Source: Pyrocephalus nanus (lineage: Eukaryota > Chordata > Aves > Passeriformes > Tyrannidae). From it: 64,000 nucleotides of DNA. This document shows, one piece after another, positions 13,201 to 22,900 of this stretch (position 1 is the stretch's first letter; each line of letters starts with the position of its first letter). A program made the translations under genes and the position numbers. The stretch is taken from NCBI GenBank assembly GCA_038380795.1, contig CM076265.1, forward strand, positions 1,488,001 through 1,552,000, given 5' to 3'. Under the pieces are notes generated by a model. That model saw nothing but the letters and a program-made list of their open reading frames with translations. It had not been told where the DNA came from and made no database searches.

Positions 13201-14548
13201 GGGAAAACACTGATTTAACTGGGTCTGTAGTTTTGGATTTTGGTGGGGTTTTTTTGCTTGTGTGGTTTTTGTTTTTTTTTGTGTCAATGTGTGACTTGTT
13301 CTGTGCATTGTACCACTTATTTGCAAGAAGCGGTGGTAATTAGAAGCTCAGTTGTTGTTTAACCATGCTGCAATGTTTCAATAATAACACAATACCTTTT
13401 CCTTTCCCCTCCCCTTCCTCTTTTCCCTTTCCTTGCCTTTTTTTCCTCCCCTCTGTCTCACAGCACAGATTCCAGAGGCCAAGCAGTTCGCATCAATTAT
13501 AATAATGCGACAAGAGACGCCGTGTTTGACATCCCAGCTGAAAAAGTGAGGCCATTTTATGCAGCTCTAAAGGAATTTAATGATTTATTAAACAGTGAAG
13601 AACACAAGTTTACTTACAAGCTGGAACCAGGTCAGTAAGTTGCTTCTCCTCTCAGCAGTTTTTCACATGTTTTTTTCCCAGCTGTCAAAACACTTGAGCA
13701 CTGTTAGCACCAGAACTGAGAGGAAATTTCAGTCCTTCTATCGACTGTTTTATTTCATACTGCAGTCTTATGCTCATCTCATAGGTTTCTTTTGCCATTG
13801 TTACATTATAAAGAAATAAAAATAGCAGGAGAACAGAGTCTTTCTGATGATTAATCCAACGTATCTTTATGCTACATCCAAAACTACATTTTACATACAT
13901 ACAGAATTGGAAATTAATATATCAGTAGCACCACAGATGGGAAATATAGCTCTTCTTTCATTCCCGAGCTGTAAAATAAAGATATGAATAGTCCCTCGTC
14001 TCTCAGGAGATGTTGGGAAAGTAAATTCGTTAGTGTATCTGACTGCCTCGTGCTGTGACGTGTCTTTGAAATGTCTGTGAGGAAATTAATGTCTATAAAA
14101 TTAATGTCTTTAAAATGTCTATGAGGAAAGATGCAATAAACTAATGTGGAAGATCCAGTGAAACAAAGCACCTTACATCCCATTAGTGACATTCATCCTA
14201 TCGACTAAAGCACCAAAGTGGTGGCAGAGGGAATGGGGAGAAGAAAAGGAAGACTGTACGGTCATTTAATGAGAGATTTATCATAAGGGTGGCACACAAG
14301 GGAGAAGAAAAATTAAAGGGGCATTCCAGCCTTAATTCAGTGATTTCCTGACTTTCAGTGGCTGACCTTTGTGCCATCTCTTTCCAGGAGACATCGTGAC
14401 GTTTGACAACTGGCGGGTGCTCCACGGGCGCCGGAGCTACCCCTCGGGCTCGGGGGTGACACGGCACCTGGAAGGGGCCTATGCAGACTGGGATGTGGTC
14501 CTGTCCAGGCTCCGGCTCCTCAGGAAGGCAGTCCTGAAGAGGGACTAG
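1286..14548 (+). CDS. BBOX1: gamma-butyrobetaine dioxygenase, complete (7 coding exons)
   Basis: Joined exons: 1286-1501, 3058-3172, 8615-8813, 11102-11207, 12903-13099, 13464-13630, 14388-14548. They total 1161 nt, that is 386 residues plus TAG; human has 387. BBOX1 is an Fe(II)/2-oxoglutarate dioxygenase that hydroxylates gamma-butyrobetaine to L-carnitine, the last step of carnitine synthesis, in the cytosol of liver and kidney in mammals. What I see: an N-terminal zinc domain with C36, C38, C41 and H81; a jelly-roll catalytic domain with the HxD pair H201/D203 and distal H346; R359 at the usual 2-oxoglutarate arginine position; and the aromatic cage for the trimethylammonium group at Y176, W180, Y193 and Y365. 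Intron phases are 0,1,2,0,2,1 and every junction is GT-AG. No frameshift or stop. TMLHE is the nearest paralogue, but the close match to BBOX1 throughout and the neighbouring CCDC34 favour BBOX1. Confidence 0.96.
1502..3057 (+). other. BBOX1: BBOX1 intron 1
   Basis: Phase 0 intron, GTATTT...GAAAG. It contains homopolymer tracts: A25 at 1650-1674, T34 at 2514-2547 and T22 at 2633-2654. Nothing else recognisable; the ORFs inside are chance or homopolymer-driven. Confidence 0.85.
3058..3172 (+). CDS. BBOX1: BBOX1 coding exon 2 (residues 73-110 and first base of 111)
   Basis: Begins CTC TCC ATC ACG TGG and encodes LSITWPDEHASEYEAEWLKK followed by the conserved basic/acidic stretch up to DLFLP. 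It includes H81, the fourth zinc ligand (human H82). The exon is too short for ORF scanning and was found by translation between a GAAAG acceptor and a GTAGGA donor. It ends in phase 1, splitting the E111 codon. Confidence 0.95.
4651..4680. repeat. exact 15-bp tandem duplication
   Basis: TAGCTGAGATTTCAG occurs twice back to back with no mismatch, and a partial third copy (ATTTCAG) follows. It is a small intronic minisatellite seed in BBOX1 intron 2. Confidence 0.9.
7153..7276. repeat. poly-T / poly-A inverted pair
   Basis: A T-rich tract with scattered G (7153-7207) is followed about 37 bases later by 32 consecutive A (7245-7276). In the BBOX1 pre-mRNA the U-rich and A-rich arms could pair. 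Confidence 0.85.
8615..8813 (+). CDS. BBOX1: BBOX1 coding exon 3 (residues 111-176, first two bases of 177)
   Basis: The acceptor is a strong CCCTTCCAG. The exon encodes ERQYWGSDLQLP, then the YKWLCTLKKVGIVLLTGA strand characteristic of gamma-butyrobetaine and trimethyllysine dioxygenases, and ends in FLRLTFYG with cage residue Y176. The donor is a consensus GTGAGT. It ends in phase 2 with GG of the G177 codon. Confidence 0.96.
8814..11101 (+). other. BBOX1: BBOX1 intron 3
   Basis: Phase 2, GTGAGT...TTGCACAG. It carries an A-rich tract near 9682-9698 and a C-run/A-run at 10589-10616. Nothing else recognisable. Confidence 0.85.
11102..11207 (+). CDS. BBOX1: BBOX1 coding exon 4 (residues 177-212)
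   Basis: Encodes PTWQVQDKADANNVAYTTGK followed by LSFHTDYPVLHHPPG. It holds the iron-binding HxD pair H201 and D203 and the cage residues W180 and Y193. The proline after the glycine replaces the histidine I recall in human. Consensus GTGAGT donor; ends in phase 0. Confidence 0.97.
11208..12902 (+). other. BBOX1: BBOX1 intron 4
   Basis: Phase 0, GTGAGT...TTATTCCAG. AT-rich. No exon or repeat family recognised; the 123-residue minus-strand ORF at 11727-12098 has no recognisable features. Confidence 0.85.
12903..13099 (+). CDS. BBOX1: BBOX1 coding exon 5 (residues 213-277, first two bases of 278)
   Basis: Encodes VQFLHCIKQTAAGGESEVVD, then GFHVCNKMKKQNPEAYQIL and VDYTDVGVDYCDFAVHGKQ. This is the conserved jelly-roll core after the HxD motif, including the GGES/VDGF segment common to the family. 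Consensus GTGAGT donor, phase 2. Confidence 0.96.
13100..13463 (+). other. BBOX1: BBOX1 intron 5
   Basis: A short 364-nt phase 2 intron. Its last 90 bases are strongly pyrimidine-rich (runs of CCTTTTCC type) ahead of the CTCACAG acceptor. A second AG five bases further on would break the frame. Confidence 0.9.
13464..13630 (+). CDS. BBOX1: BBOX1 coding exon 6 (residues 278-333, first base of 334)
   Basis: Encodes DSRGQAVRINYNNATRDAVF, then DIPAEKVRPFYAALKEFNDL and the FTYKLEPG end. The RINYNNATRD segment is a strongly conserved family block. Donor GTCAGT; ends in phase 1, splitting G334. Confidence 0.96.
13631..14387 (+). other. BBOX1: BBOX1 intron 6
   Basis: Phase 1, GTCAGT...CTTTCCAG. It contains a diverged tandem duplication with a 44-bp period at 14061-14129. 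Nothing else recognised. Confidence 0.85.
14061..14129. repeat. 44-bp-period tandem duplication
   Basis: A 25-base segment starting TGTCTTTGAAATGTCTGTGA (14061-14085) recurs at 14105-14129 with two differences. Local slippage-type duplication inside BBOX1 intron 6. Confidence 0.8.
14388..14548 (+). CDS. BBOX1: BBOX1 coding exon 7 (residues 334-386, stop)
   Basis: Encodes DIVTFDNWRVLHGRRSYPSG and HLEGAYADWDVVLSRLRLLR, ending KRD and TAG. It carries the distal iron ligand H346 in NWRxLHGRR, the probable 2-oxoglutarate salt-bridge R359, and cage residue Y365. The exon is GC-rich compared with its surroundings. The terminus is one residue shorter overall than human. Confidence 0.97.
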
Positions 14549-14635
14549 AAGGAACAAAACCTAACCTCAGTTATCTAACCTCAATGACAACAACAACAAA
14601 ATCAAACCGCTGAGTCTTCAGGAATTAATATCGCT

Positions 14636-14908
14636 TCTGACAAGGGCTTGTCGTTGAACAAGGGGAATGGCTTTAAACTGACAGAGGGGATGTTTTGATT
14701 AGATATTAGGAAGAAATTCTTTACTGTGAGGGTGGTGAGGCCCTGGCACAGGTTGCCCAGAGAATCTGTGGATGCCCCGTCCCTGGAAGTGTCCAAGGCC
14801 AGCTTGGGTGCAGCTTGGAGCAACCTGGGATAGTGGAAGATCTCCCTGACTCCTTAAAGATTATCTTTAAGGTCCCTTTCAACCCAAAGCATTCTGTGAT
14901 TCTATCAT
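14636..14908 (+). mobile_element. CR1 LINE 3' fragment, sense to BBOX1
   Basis: Typical CR1 3' wording: TATTAGGAAGAAATTCTTTA, GGTTGCCCAGAGAA.CTGTGG, ATCTTTAAGGTCCC, and an ATTCTGTGATTCTATCA tail of the ATTCTATG type that marks the CR1 3' end. It is 5' truncated, as is usual, and begins about 90 bases after the BBOX1 stop codon. Confidence 0.92.
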
Positions 14909-15243
14909 AAATATATTTTTGAGTTCTATAAGCTAAGAAATGCATTGTTCAGAACAATTTAGGATTTACCCCAAGCCCTGGTCTGTGACTCTATAAATGT
15001 AATTGCTACCTCTGTCAGTTTATTTGCCTTTTTTAAAAGTGGCTTGAAAGATTGTCACTTTGCTGGGCTGACTGGGTATCACAATGCCTTCCTTTGCCTC
15101 TACATAAATACCTGCCCTCCCCAGAAAGTACGAGAAAAGAGCTTAAAGTATTATTTACTGAAGTTTTGTTATAAGCAGCACCTTCCTCTGTTTTCAGGGA
15201 GGCATTCTTTATTGCATAAATCATAACTAAAATTCACCATCAA

Positions 15244-15249
15244 AATAAA
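15244..15249 (+). promoter_or_regulatory. BBOX1: candidate poly(A) signal AATAAA for BBOX1
   Basis: First canonical hexamer on the plus strand after the BBOX1 stop, 696 bases downstream. The next are at 15478 and 15637. Which is used cannot be told from sequence. Confidence 0.4.
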
Positions 15250-15270
15250 CAAACAACCAGTGCTGTGGTT

Positions 15271-17422
15271 TTTAAATACACACCTTTCAAGGTAGGACTG
15301 CACTATATAATACATGATCTCACTGAACAGATGTCACATTGTCTATATTCTGCTCTACATGTCATGACTATCACAGCCACAAATATTTTTCTCTTACATT
15401 TCCAAGTCCATAAGCTCAGAAATTATAGACTTACCAGAGAATGCATCATATTAACGTTTCTCTGCATTAGGATGGTAAATAAATCTCAGTGTAGAGGTCA
15501 CAGGTAGGATCAGAAATCCCATCAGATGCTGTGCACAGACCTGAGATCCTGGTGACCAGAAAGCACAAAGCACAAGAGGTAGTTACAGACTTTGCACATG
15601 ACAGAGAGAGGCAACAAATCTATTTTTATTACTCCAAATAAAGGAGAACACCTCCAAAAGGTATACTGGAGGTTTTCCTCTGCTCTGGATTCTGATTAGA
15701 GATTATGTTATGTACAGCTTATTGCAGCCAGAGCAGTGTGGTTTTTTCCCTGTATTCAGATGCCACATTGAATTCCTCTTTATTAAATAGTGAAGTGTTT
15801 TTATCAAAGTTATGACATGAAGTCATAGTGTAACAAAACTTTTTTTAGGGGTCATTTAATTTTTCAGTGCCTTGTTTTTCTCTTTGCTATAAAAGAGAGA
15901 AAAGCTGAGGAAGAGTTAATACCTATATTCCAGCAGTGCTGTGCTTTAACTGCTATATATATAGTTTCTATATAAAATATATACATTTTCTATATAAAAA
16001 TGGATTGAGGATTTCAACTTATACCTGTAAAACAAGACATCTTCTGATTTTTATCATTTGTTAATAGGAAAAAGATTTTCTGCCTTTATTCTATACTTTT
16101 CTAAACACTTTTATTCAAAAATTTCTCTTTATTAAAAGCTGTTATGGAACTGATTACTGGTTTTGGCTTGTATCTAACCTCAGATGTAACATCCTGCACA
16201 CAGATATGAAGTCATTATTGGCAGTTACATATATTTGTAAATATTATTAACCTGGATCCATTCAGGGCTGTCCTGTATACTTAACAAATAGTTAAAATAT
16301 AACTAAGCCCAGAGCTTTGAACAGAAAGTACAAATAACAAATCTAATCCCTGTAAAACCTCCATGAGCTGTGGCAGTTTAACTAACTGGAAAAGGGTCAG
16401 ACTACCCACACACAAACCTGATGTACAAGCAACACTATGTTTGTGGCAAAAGACCCCCCCCACCACCCAGCTGTGCCAGTCCAGTAGTGCAAAAAGAGAT
16501 GGTAAAGACTAAGACACAGAAAGAATTACAAAAATCCTCTTTAAAAAAAAAAAAAAAAAAAAAAACCCAACACCTCCCAACCAAGCAAAAATTCCACGCC
16601 ACGCCAAAACAAAAAGAGAAAGGAAAATAAATCACAATTCCTCATAAGAAACCTGTTTTTCTAGACAACACATGATTAAAGCTGAAAAAGGAAATTGTCA
16701 AAGCCTGTAAATTAGCTCCATCACCTATAGAAAATAGCCACAATGTAAAAATTTAACTAAAGCAGAGATGGGGCAGCTATATGGGGGGTTTCTGCTGAAA
16801 CCATTCTCATTATTGGACATCACCCATAGGGCAGGCACTCCTGCCACAGTGCTCTCTGACATTTTTTGCCTTCTACAGGAGGCTTTGTTGGGGTTGTGGG
16901 CTAAATAATGGGTCTGATCTGCAGCCAAGATCTCCTGGAGATTAGACAGCATGTAGGGTGAGTTTGGCCCTGCCTGTCACGTCAAATGTCTCATCTGAGT
17001 AAACACATTTCTATTCTCTTCTTGAACACAGAATAATTTCTCCAGAATAAGGCAAAGAATCAATAATCCTTAAAAACCTCCTTTTTCCTTCCAAGTATTA
17101 TCGTTTACATGGCCTATAAATCTGAAAGCATTTTGGACAGAGGCATGGCTCCACTCAGCTTTTGTGTGGCCAAGGAGTCGTATTCTGTGTCTCACAGAGA
17201 GGGATTTTGGAAGTATTTTTAGGCCCTTGTTTAAGAAAGGAAAGATGTGATGAGCTCACATTTTCTGCTGCCGTGCTCAGCCATCCTCACCCATAAACAC
17301 ATCCCTCATCCCCCTTCCTGGAGGGGGGAAAGTGCTCCCTCAAGTAGAGCTGTTGGACATAGAAGTGGCATGAGCTCATGGATTCCTTTCCTTTCCAGGG
17401 CATGTTTCAGAACATTAAATAT
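15271..17422. other. gene-free segment
   Basis: AT-rich intergenic DNA after BBOX1. Two further AATAAA hexamers (15478, 15637) could extend the BBOX1 3' end. A TA-rich patch lies near 15955-16000 and A23 at 16543-16565. No gene or transposon recognised. Confidence 0.7.
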
Positions 17423-17613
17423 AAAAGGAAAGGGAAAAAGGAAGAGGGAAAAGGGAAAAGGGAATAGGAAAAAGGGAAGAGGGAAAAGGGAAGAGGGAAA
17501 AGGGAAGAGGGAAAAGGGAAGAGGGAAGAGGGAGAAGGGAAGAGGGAAAAGGGAAAAGGGGAGGGGAAGGGAGGAGGGAGGAGAGGAAAAGAAAAGGAAA
17601 AGGAAAAGAGAAA
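17423..17613. repeat. polypurine GGGAAAA/GGGAAGA microsatellite
   Basis: 191 bases that are purine on the plus strand except one T at 17465; 17466-17613 is 148 uninterrupted purines built of GGGAAAA and GGGAAGA units. ORFs on both strands here (for example Lys/Gly/Arg/Glu-rich, or Phe/Pro/Ser-rich on the other strand) are products of the repeat. Confidence 0.97.
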
Positions 17614-19671
17614 CAAGCCCTCCTTTTGCTGCTCAAGATCTTCTGCACACCCTTCTCTACAGACACTGACCCAAGGGTCATAACACTGTGCAGTAAAGGG
17701 CAAGAGAAACGCCATAAAACACAAAACTTTGCAAGAGATGGGTGTCACAGTGTCAAGCACAGATATTAAACCAAGAATGAAAAACCTTGTGTTCAAAACT
17801 CACCATTGCTGCAGCTGCCCTCTTGATTTGGATACATCAGAGAGCTGGATTCAAAGGAGTTTGGATCTACTCCAGTTCCTTTCTCGGTCAGCACAACCTT
17901 TGGCAGCAGGGTCCTCTGTACAGTCCTGAAGCTGGCTAGATGTGCAGATAAAAACTCTCTCAGACTTCACTGATCCCAGTGATCACTGTGGGAAATACAA
18001 GGATATAATATATTTAGGGACACCTGTATCACCCTGTGGTGTTGTCTCAGCAGTGAGAGGACATCCTTCTGCCCAGGAGGTGGATGCTGGGGGAGGAGCC
18101 CTTAGTTTGGGGTTGTTGGGACCAAGCAAGGCCAAGACAGAGGTCAGGGGGATGGCACAGGAAGGCTTCACACGGGTCTGTGGATCTGCTGCTTGAACGC
18201 ATCAACCGCACCACTTGATTCCAAACCAGCAGCGATGTCAAATCCACTCCTCTGTTTAAGCACGACTCTCCCAGCAGGTGTGTACCTTTTCCTCCCAGCA
18301 GCACTGTGTCAACATGCACTCAACATCTCCCAGCCCGCCCCCCTGTCAATACCCACGAGTGCACGCGAGCGTCCGGGGCAATATTGACCGATGGAGTGTG
18401 AGAACACGGGTTTGCAGCAGGAAAGTCAACAGGAATTACTTCTTGGACAATTGCATTGTTTGAGCTGTGAAGAATGAATGAACAGACTGTTGTGTTTGAA
18501 AACTGAGAACTTACCTCGGGGTAAGGGTGAGATCAGCTCTCTTAGCACTGTGAAGAACATCTCTGCTCAAGGTTTTTAATGGAACACCCTTCAGCAGCAG
18601 GCAAATATCATTTGGATCAAGGTGGAAATTGCCTTTGGAAATCAATCTAAAAAAAAAAAAAGAGGAAAAATATGTTTAACTAATGGGCTGCTTCTGCTCT
18701 TGAATTGCTAAGAGTATCCTTTGTCTTCATATATACATTTGTGTTATAACTGCCTGTAATGCTAGCCCTCAAGAAAAAGAAAGAAAAAAGCAATAATATT
18801 TAAAAAAACAAAACAAAACAAACAACAAAAAAAAACCAACCAAACAAAAAAAACCAAACCCACACCTTTTTTTCCTCTTATTATGCCTATACACTTATTA
18901 GTATTTTTATCAGCTTTGCTAGGTCATCCAAATCAAAAGGAGGGTGACCAGTGCTTTTACTTCATATGTCTTGTAACTAATTTATTTAACCCAATAGATT
19001 ATTGCATTTTGTAGAATAAATTAAAAAAAAAGTCTTCTATATTTGCTTGCTGAACTGAACAAAGTATTTGAAGAAGTGTAAAATCAGTGACCTGCCAAAA
19101 TAAGGAAGGAAATCAAGCCTCTCAGTGCAGCTGAGAACCAGCATAAGTGATAGGAACACTATTAATGGAATTATCCTAGAGATATTTTAAGTCAAAGCCT
19201 CATGAGCAATGCATCAATAAACAGAAAACTTCTGTGTACTTGGTTATGCAGAGGTGCCCAAGGAGATGTGGAAAATGCTAAATAACTTGTAGTAAGCTTC
19301 TGTAGCAAACCAGCCACAACTGACAAGGGACTCATGCCTCTTGCACAACTGCTTGCACCCATTTCTGATCTCCCTCTCCTTCCTGGGCTGTCACCAAATA
19401 ATAATGAACCCAGAAGACTCTCTCTGGAAAAGCAGTGTTTCCAGAGAAAACATCCAGGGTCATTTAAAGTACAAATTACTTCTTTTACCTGTGCCAATAT
19501 TCACATTGCATGTGCAGCACAGTCTAATCTCTTCTCCAAAAGGACAACTGCTGGGTCACCCAAACTCTACAGCTTACTTAAGATCTCAGGGTATCACTTT
19601 TTGTTCGAAAGTCTTTAAAAAGTCTTTTGAAAGTACTTTAAAAGTCACAAATAAAACAGTGTGCTGATTTG
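17614..19671. other. gene-free segment
   Basis: Unique-looking intergenic DNA. It is more GC-rich around 18030-18400, with a small CpG cluster near 18350-18400, and A/C-rich around 18770-18865. No gene recognised. Confidence 0.65.
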
Positions 19672-19930
19672 GGCTGGGGTAGAATTCATTATTTTGCTTT
19701 CCCTAATAAACTGAACTCTGTCAAGCTTGGTGCCTGGACAAGGTTGGCCCTCCTGGCTGTCAGGGCAGTGTTGATTCATGTTCAACTTACCACTGACCAG
19801 GATATCCAGGTCCCTTTCCTTGGCACTGCTTTCCAGCATCTCAGTCCCCAGTCTGTCTGTACATCCAGGGTTGTCCCATCCCAGGTGCAGAATCCGGCAC
19901 TTTCCCTTGAAGACTGAGCTTCACATGGCA
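19661..19930 (+). mobile_element. composite LTR-like avian interspersed repeat
   Basis: It opens with TGTGCTGATTTGGGCTGGGG, close to the head of the avian LTR seen again at 31172. It has a CCTAATAAACTG poly(A)-signal-like element, then a different repeat with CCAGGTCCCTTTCC and GGTGCAGAATCCGGCACTTT, wording I know from many bird loci. The second part has no firm family name in my memory. Limits are approximate. Confidence 0.5.
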
Positions 19931-22900
19931 AAAAAAGAAGGAAAAAAAAAAAAAAAAAAAAAGGGAAAAGCGCTTAATTTGGGTTTAAAGATGCGCATGG
20001 TAATGTAGCTTTAAAATGTTTAAACCCCGTGGCAGCTCAGAGAGAAAATATGCTGGGCCAGTTTTCAGTTTCCAGGCATTTGACAGAGCAGACTGGGCAC
20101 TGGGTGCACCAAAACAAGCTAAAAAGATGGAACAACAAAAATCTCTTTGCTGTGGGCTTTTGTGCACTGCAAGTCAAGAGACAGGGGTGCTCCCTAATGG
20201 TTCAGTCTACAGGTTGAACTCGAACTATGAACACCAATTCCATGACAACTGTGGAAAACAATGATCCAGCCCCATTTTCTGCCACTGGAGGGCATTCACT
20301 GCCCTCACAAACCCCCCCAGTTGCAGTTTGCAAGCAGCAGAGTTGCTTCAGGAAGGCACGTGGTGAGTCTGTGCTGTTCTACCTTCACACTTTTTACTGA
20401 AGATAACTGGAAAATCATGTTGCCATCATATGACAGCCCTCTGTATTCATCATCCTGGGAGAGTTTTCTATTGTTGCGTTTTCTTTAAATGGACTTTTCT
20501 GCTTGCTGTATTGCCTGTGTTTTTTCAAAAAAAAGAGTCAAGGCTTAAAGAGGTTCAGTCTTGCTGCTAAAGCGTCCATTCAGAGCTTAAACCTGAGGTG
20601 CCTTTTGGATCTCTGCAACCACTCCTACCTTCAGGTAATTTATCATCAGAAAAGGACGTAGCAGTCAGCAGTATGGGCAGTGATCTGTGTTATATATACA
20701 TCATATGCAGCTGTCATCAGAGAACAAAACTGCATAAATAAGGTTACTACAGCACAGAACAACCTGTCCAGTAGGTTTCAGTAACATTTCTTATGTTTTT
20801 CCCTGGGTGGTAATAATTACACATTGCAACTTTCATGTGTTAATTATTTACCAGAACTCTTCCAGAAATTTAAATTATGTCTGCTGATACATCTGCATGT
20901 CTATATATAGATACAGCATAAATATTTTTATATTTATCTATATATACTATCTGTTGGAAAAATTAATACAGCAAGGAGAAACAAACATAATGGAGTTTAA
21001 TTAAACTTTATTAAAATTTATGATGGTTCCTGCTTGGCTAAACATAGTTTCAAACAACTCTTGTAATAAAGCAGAATTCCAATTAAATTAATTGTAATAA
21101 CCTCGCTCTTCACAATACATCAGAACTTCCTTGGGACAGTATGCAAAAATGTATGGTTCTGTTGTTCTATATTTAAACTACAAGATCATTAAAACAACCT
21201 CAGTGTTTTTACCTTAAGTTCCCTGAAGCAATAACAATTAACTGACTCTCCCATGGAGTATTCTGGGGGAAAAGAAGTGCTTTAAAATAAATAAATAAAT
21301 AAATAAATAGATTCCTTCTCTAAATTCGCTTGTGTGGTGGTTTTGTCTTCTTGGTTTTCAAGAAAAGTAAATATTTCCAGATTCGCTTTCTCAACGCTGA
21401 AATTGGCTCATTTAAAGATTCAGTTTGAGTTGTATTTTTGAGCAATTTCCTTTCTCTAAATGACTAGTTCTAACAGGTGAGACCCATGGAATAATAAAAA
21501 GTTGGGGAGGGCAGGGGGGGAACCAAAAAAAAACCAAATAAGCAAAAAAAAAAAAAAAAAAAAAACAAAAAACCACCAAACCCACAAAACCCTTGCCATG
21601 TTTCACAGCATATTACAAAGAGAACTTTATGCTATTAAAAACACCATGCTTTTTAATGTCCATTTTCAAACAAGAAAAGCAGCAGGAAAGCTTTGGCACG
21701 TTTGGTAGCACCATGCCCAGGCAGAAGATATCCTCTACAGCTATCACTGAGAAATTGTTTTAAAATTATCACCTAAAATCAGATCTGTCTTGCTGTATCA
21801 TTCCAAAACACGACTATTTCCCACCTCTCCATGCAGTACCATCACTGAAATATTTTATAGCCCTGAAAGACAACTGTCAGTGATACAATACCCTCCACAG
21901 ACCTGAATGCTGCATGCCTCAAAACATATCTTTAAATATGTTTAAAGTATTTATTTTCAAACACTGCCATACAAACTGCCACGTTTGAATGGAACACAGT
22001 TCACTCCAATACAGGAACTTGACCAAATACAAGAATTTGTCTGAGCAATACGGAATAAAATAGTGGAACTCTTCACCTGAGATGTTTTCCTTGGTAAAGG
22101 AAAAAACAGCAGTTGTTAAAGGATTCATTCCTTTTGACTTGGAGGAGAGCATGCTACTTTAGAGGTGCAGATTTGGTTACTCTTGAAAGGCAATGTTAAC
22201 ACCTTCACCTCCAATTCAAGGAAATTGTCAGACCCCACCCAGAGAGATAAAAATCCAGAAATCAGTTCAGTGCTAAAGAAACATGAAGAGAAAACAAGCT
22301 CATCAACTTACTTTCATGAAATCTTTACTAGAGGTTTCTTGGGCAGGTTTGTCCAGAGCTAAAGCTTAAATATATGCTTTCATTCATTTTCATACAGAGT
22401 AAAAAGAACTTTTGATGAAGAAAAAAAAAAATAATTAAACTGATTTCACTCCCTTGCATCCAGACCCTACGATTTTCTTCTCTCCCAGATCCCAAGTGTG
22501 CAAAACTCTACCAGAGGCATCATATTTGCCAGTGTGTCAACTCAAAGAGCCAGAGGTCCAGAGGCCACCTAAAACATGAGCCAGACTAGCAGTGCTGACA
22601 ATTGACACAGTGATAAGGCACAAACACGTGAGATAAGGGACAAGGTGCTTGGGCTGTCATTCCTGGATGCTGTTCATTCCCACACACCATTCAGCAAACT
22701 CCAAACTCCCCAAGCATAAAAGGGCAGATGCAGAGAATAATGGACCACTAGAGACCCTCCCCTTAATGTCACTGAGTTTTAACTGCAGCTTCTGGGGTTT
22801 AATCTGATCTCTCAAATCCCCCTGCTTTTGTGATTGCTGTACAGCTGTTTACAGAACTTGACATAACTGTAAGAACATCTCCATCCAAAAATGAGAGCTG

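Larger units (their letters stand above)
14549..15270 (+). other. BBOX1: BBOX1 probable 3' UTR
   Basis: Sequence from the stop to the first AATAAA (15244-15249). If that signal is used, the UTR is about 0.7 kb and includes a CR1 fragment. Later AATAAA hexamers at 15478-15483 and 15637-15642 offer longer forms. The 3' end is inferred only from hexamers. Confidence 0.45.

Noticed and set aside
13464..13468. Alternative acceptor five bases into BBOX1 exon 6 (second CACAG)
   Set aside because: Use of it would shift the frame; the first AG gives the conserved D-T-D-S-R-G-Q reading.
17247..17796. ORFs of 88-140 codons on both strands
   Set aside because: They are translations of the polypurine microsatellite.
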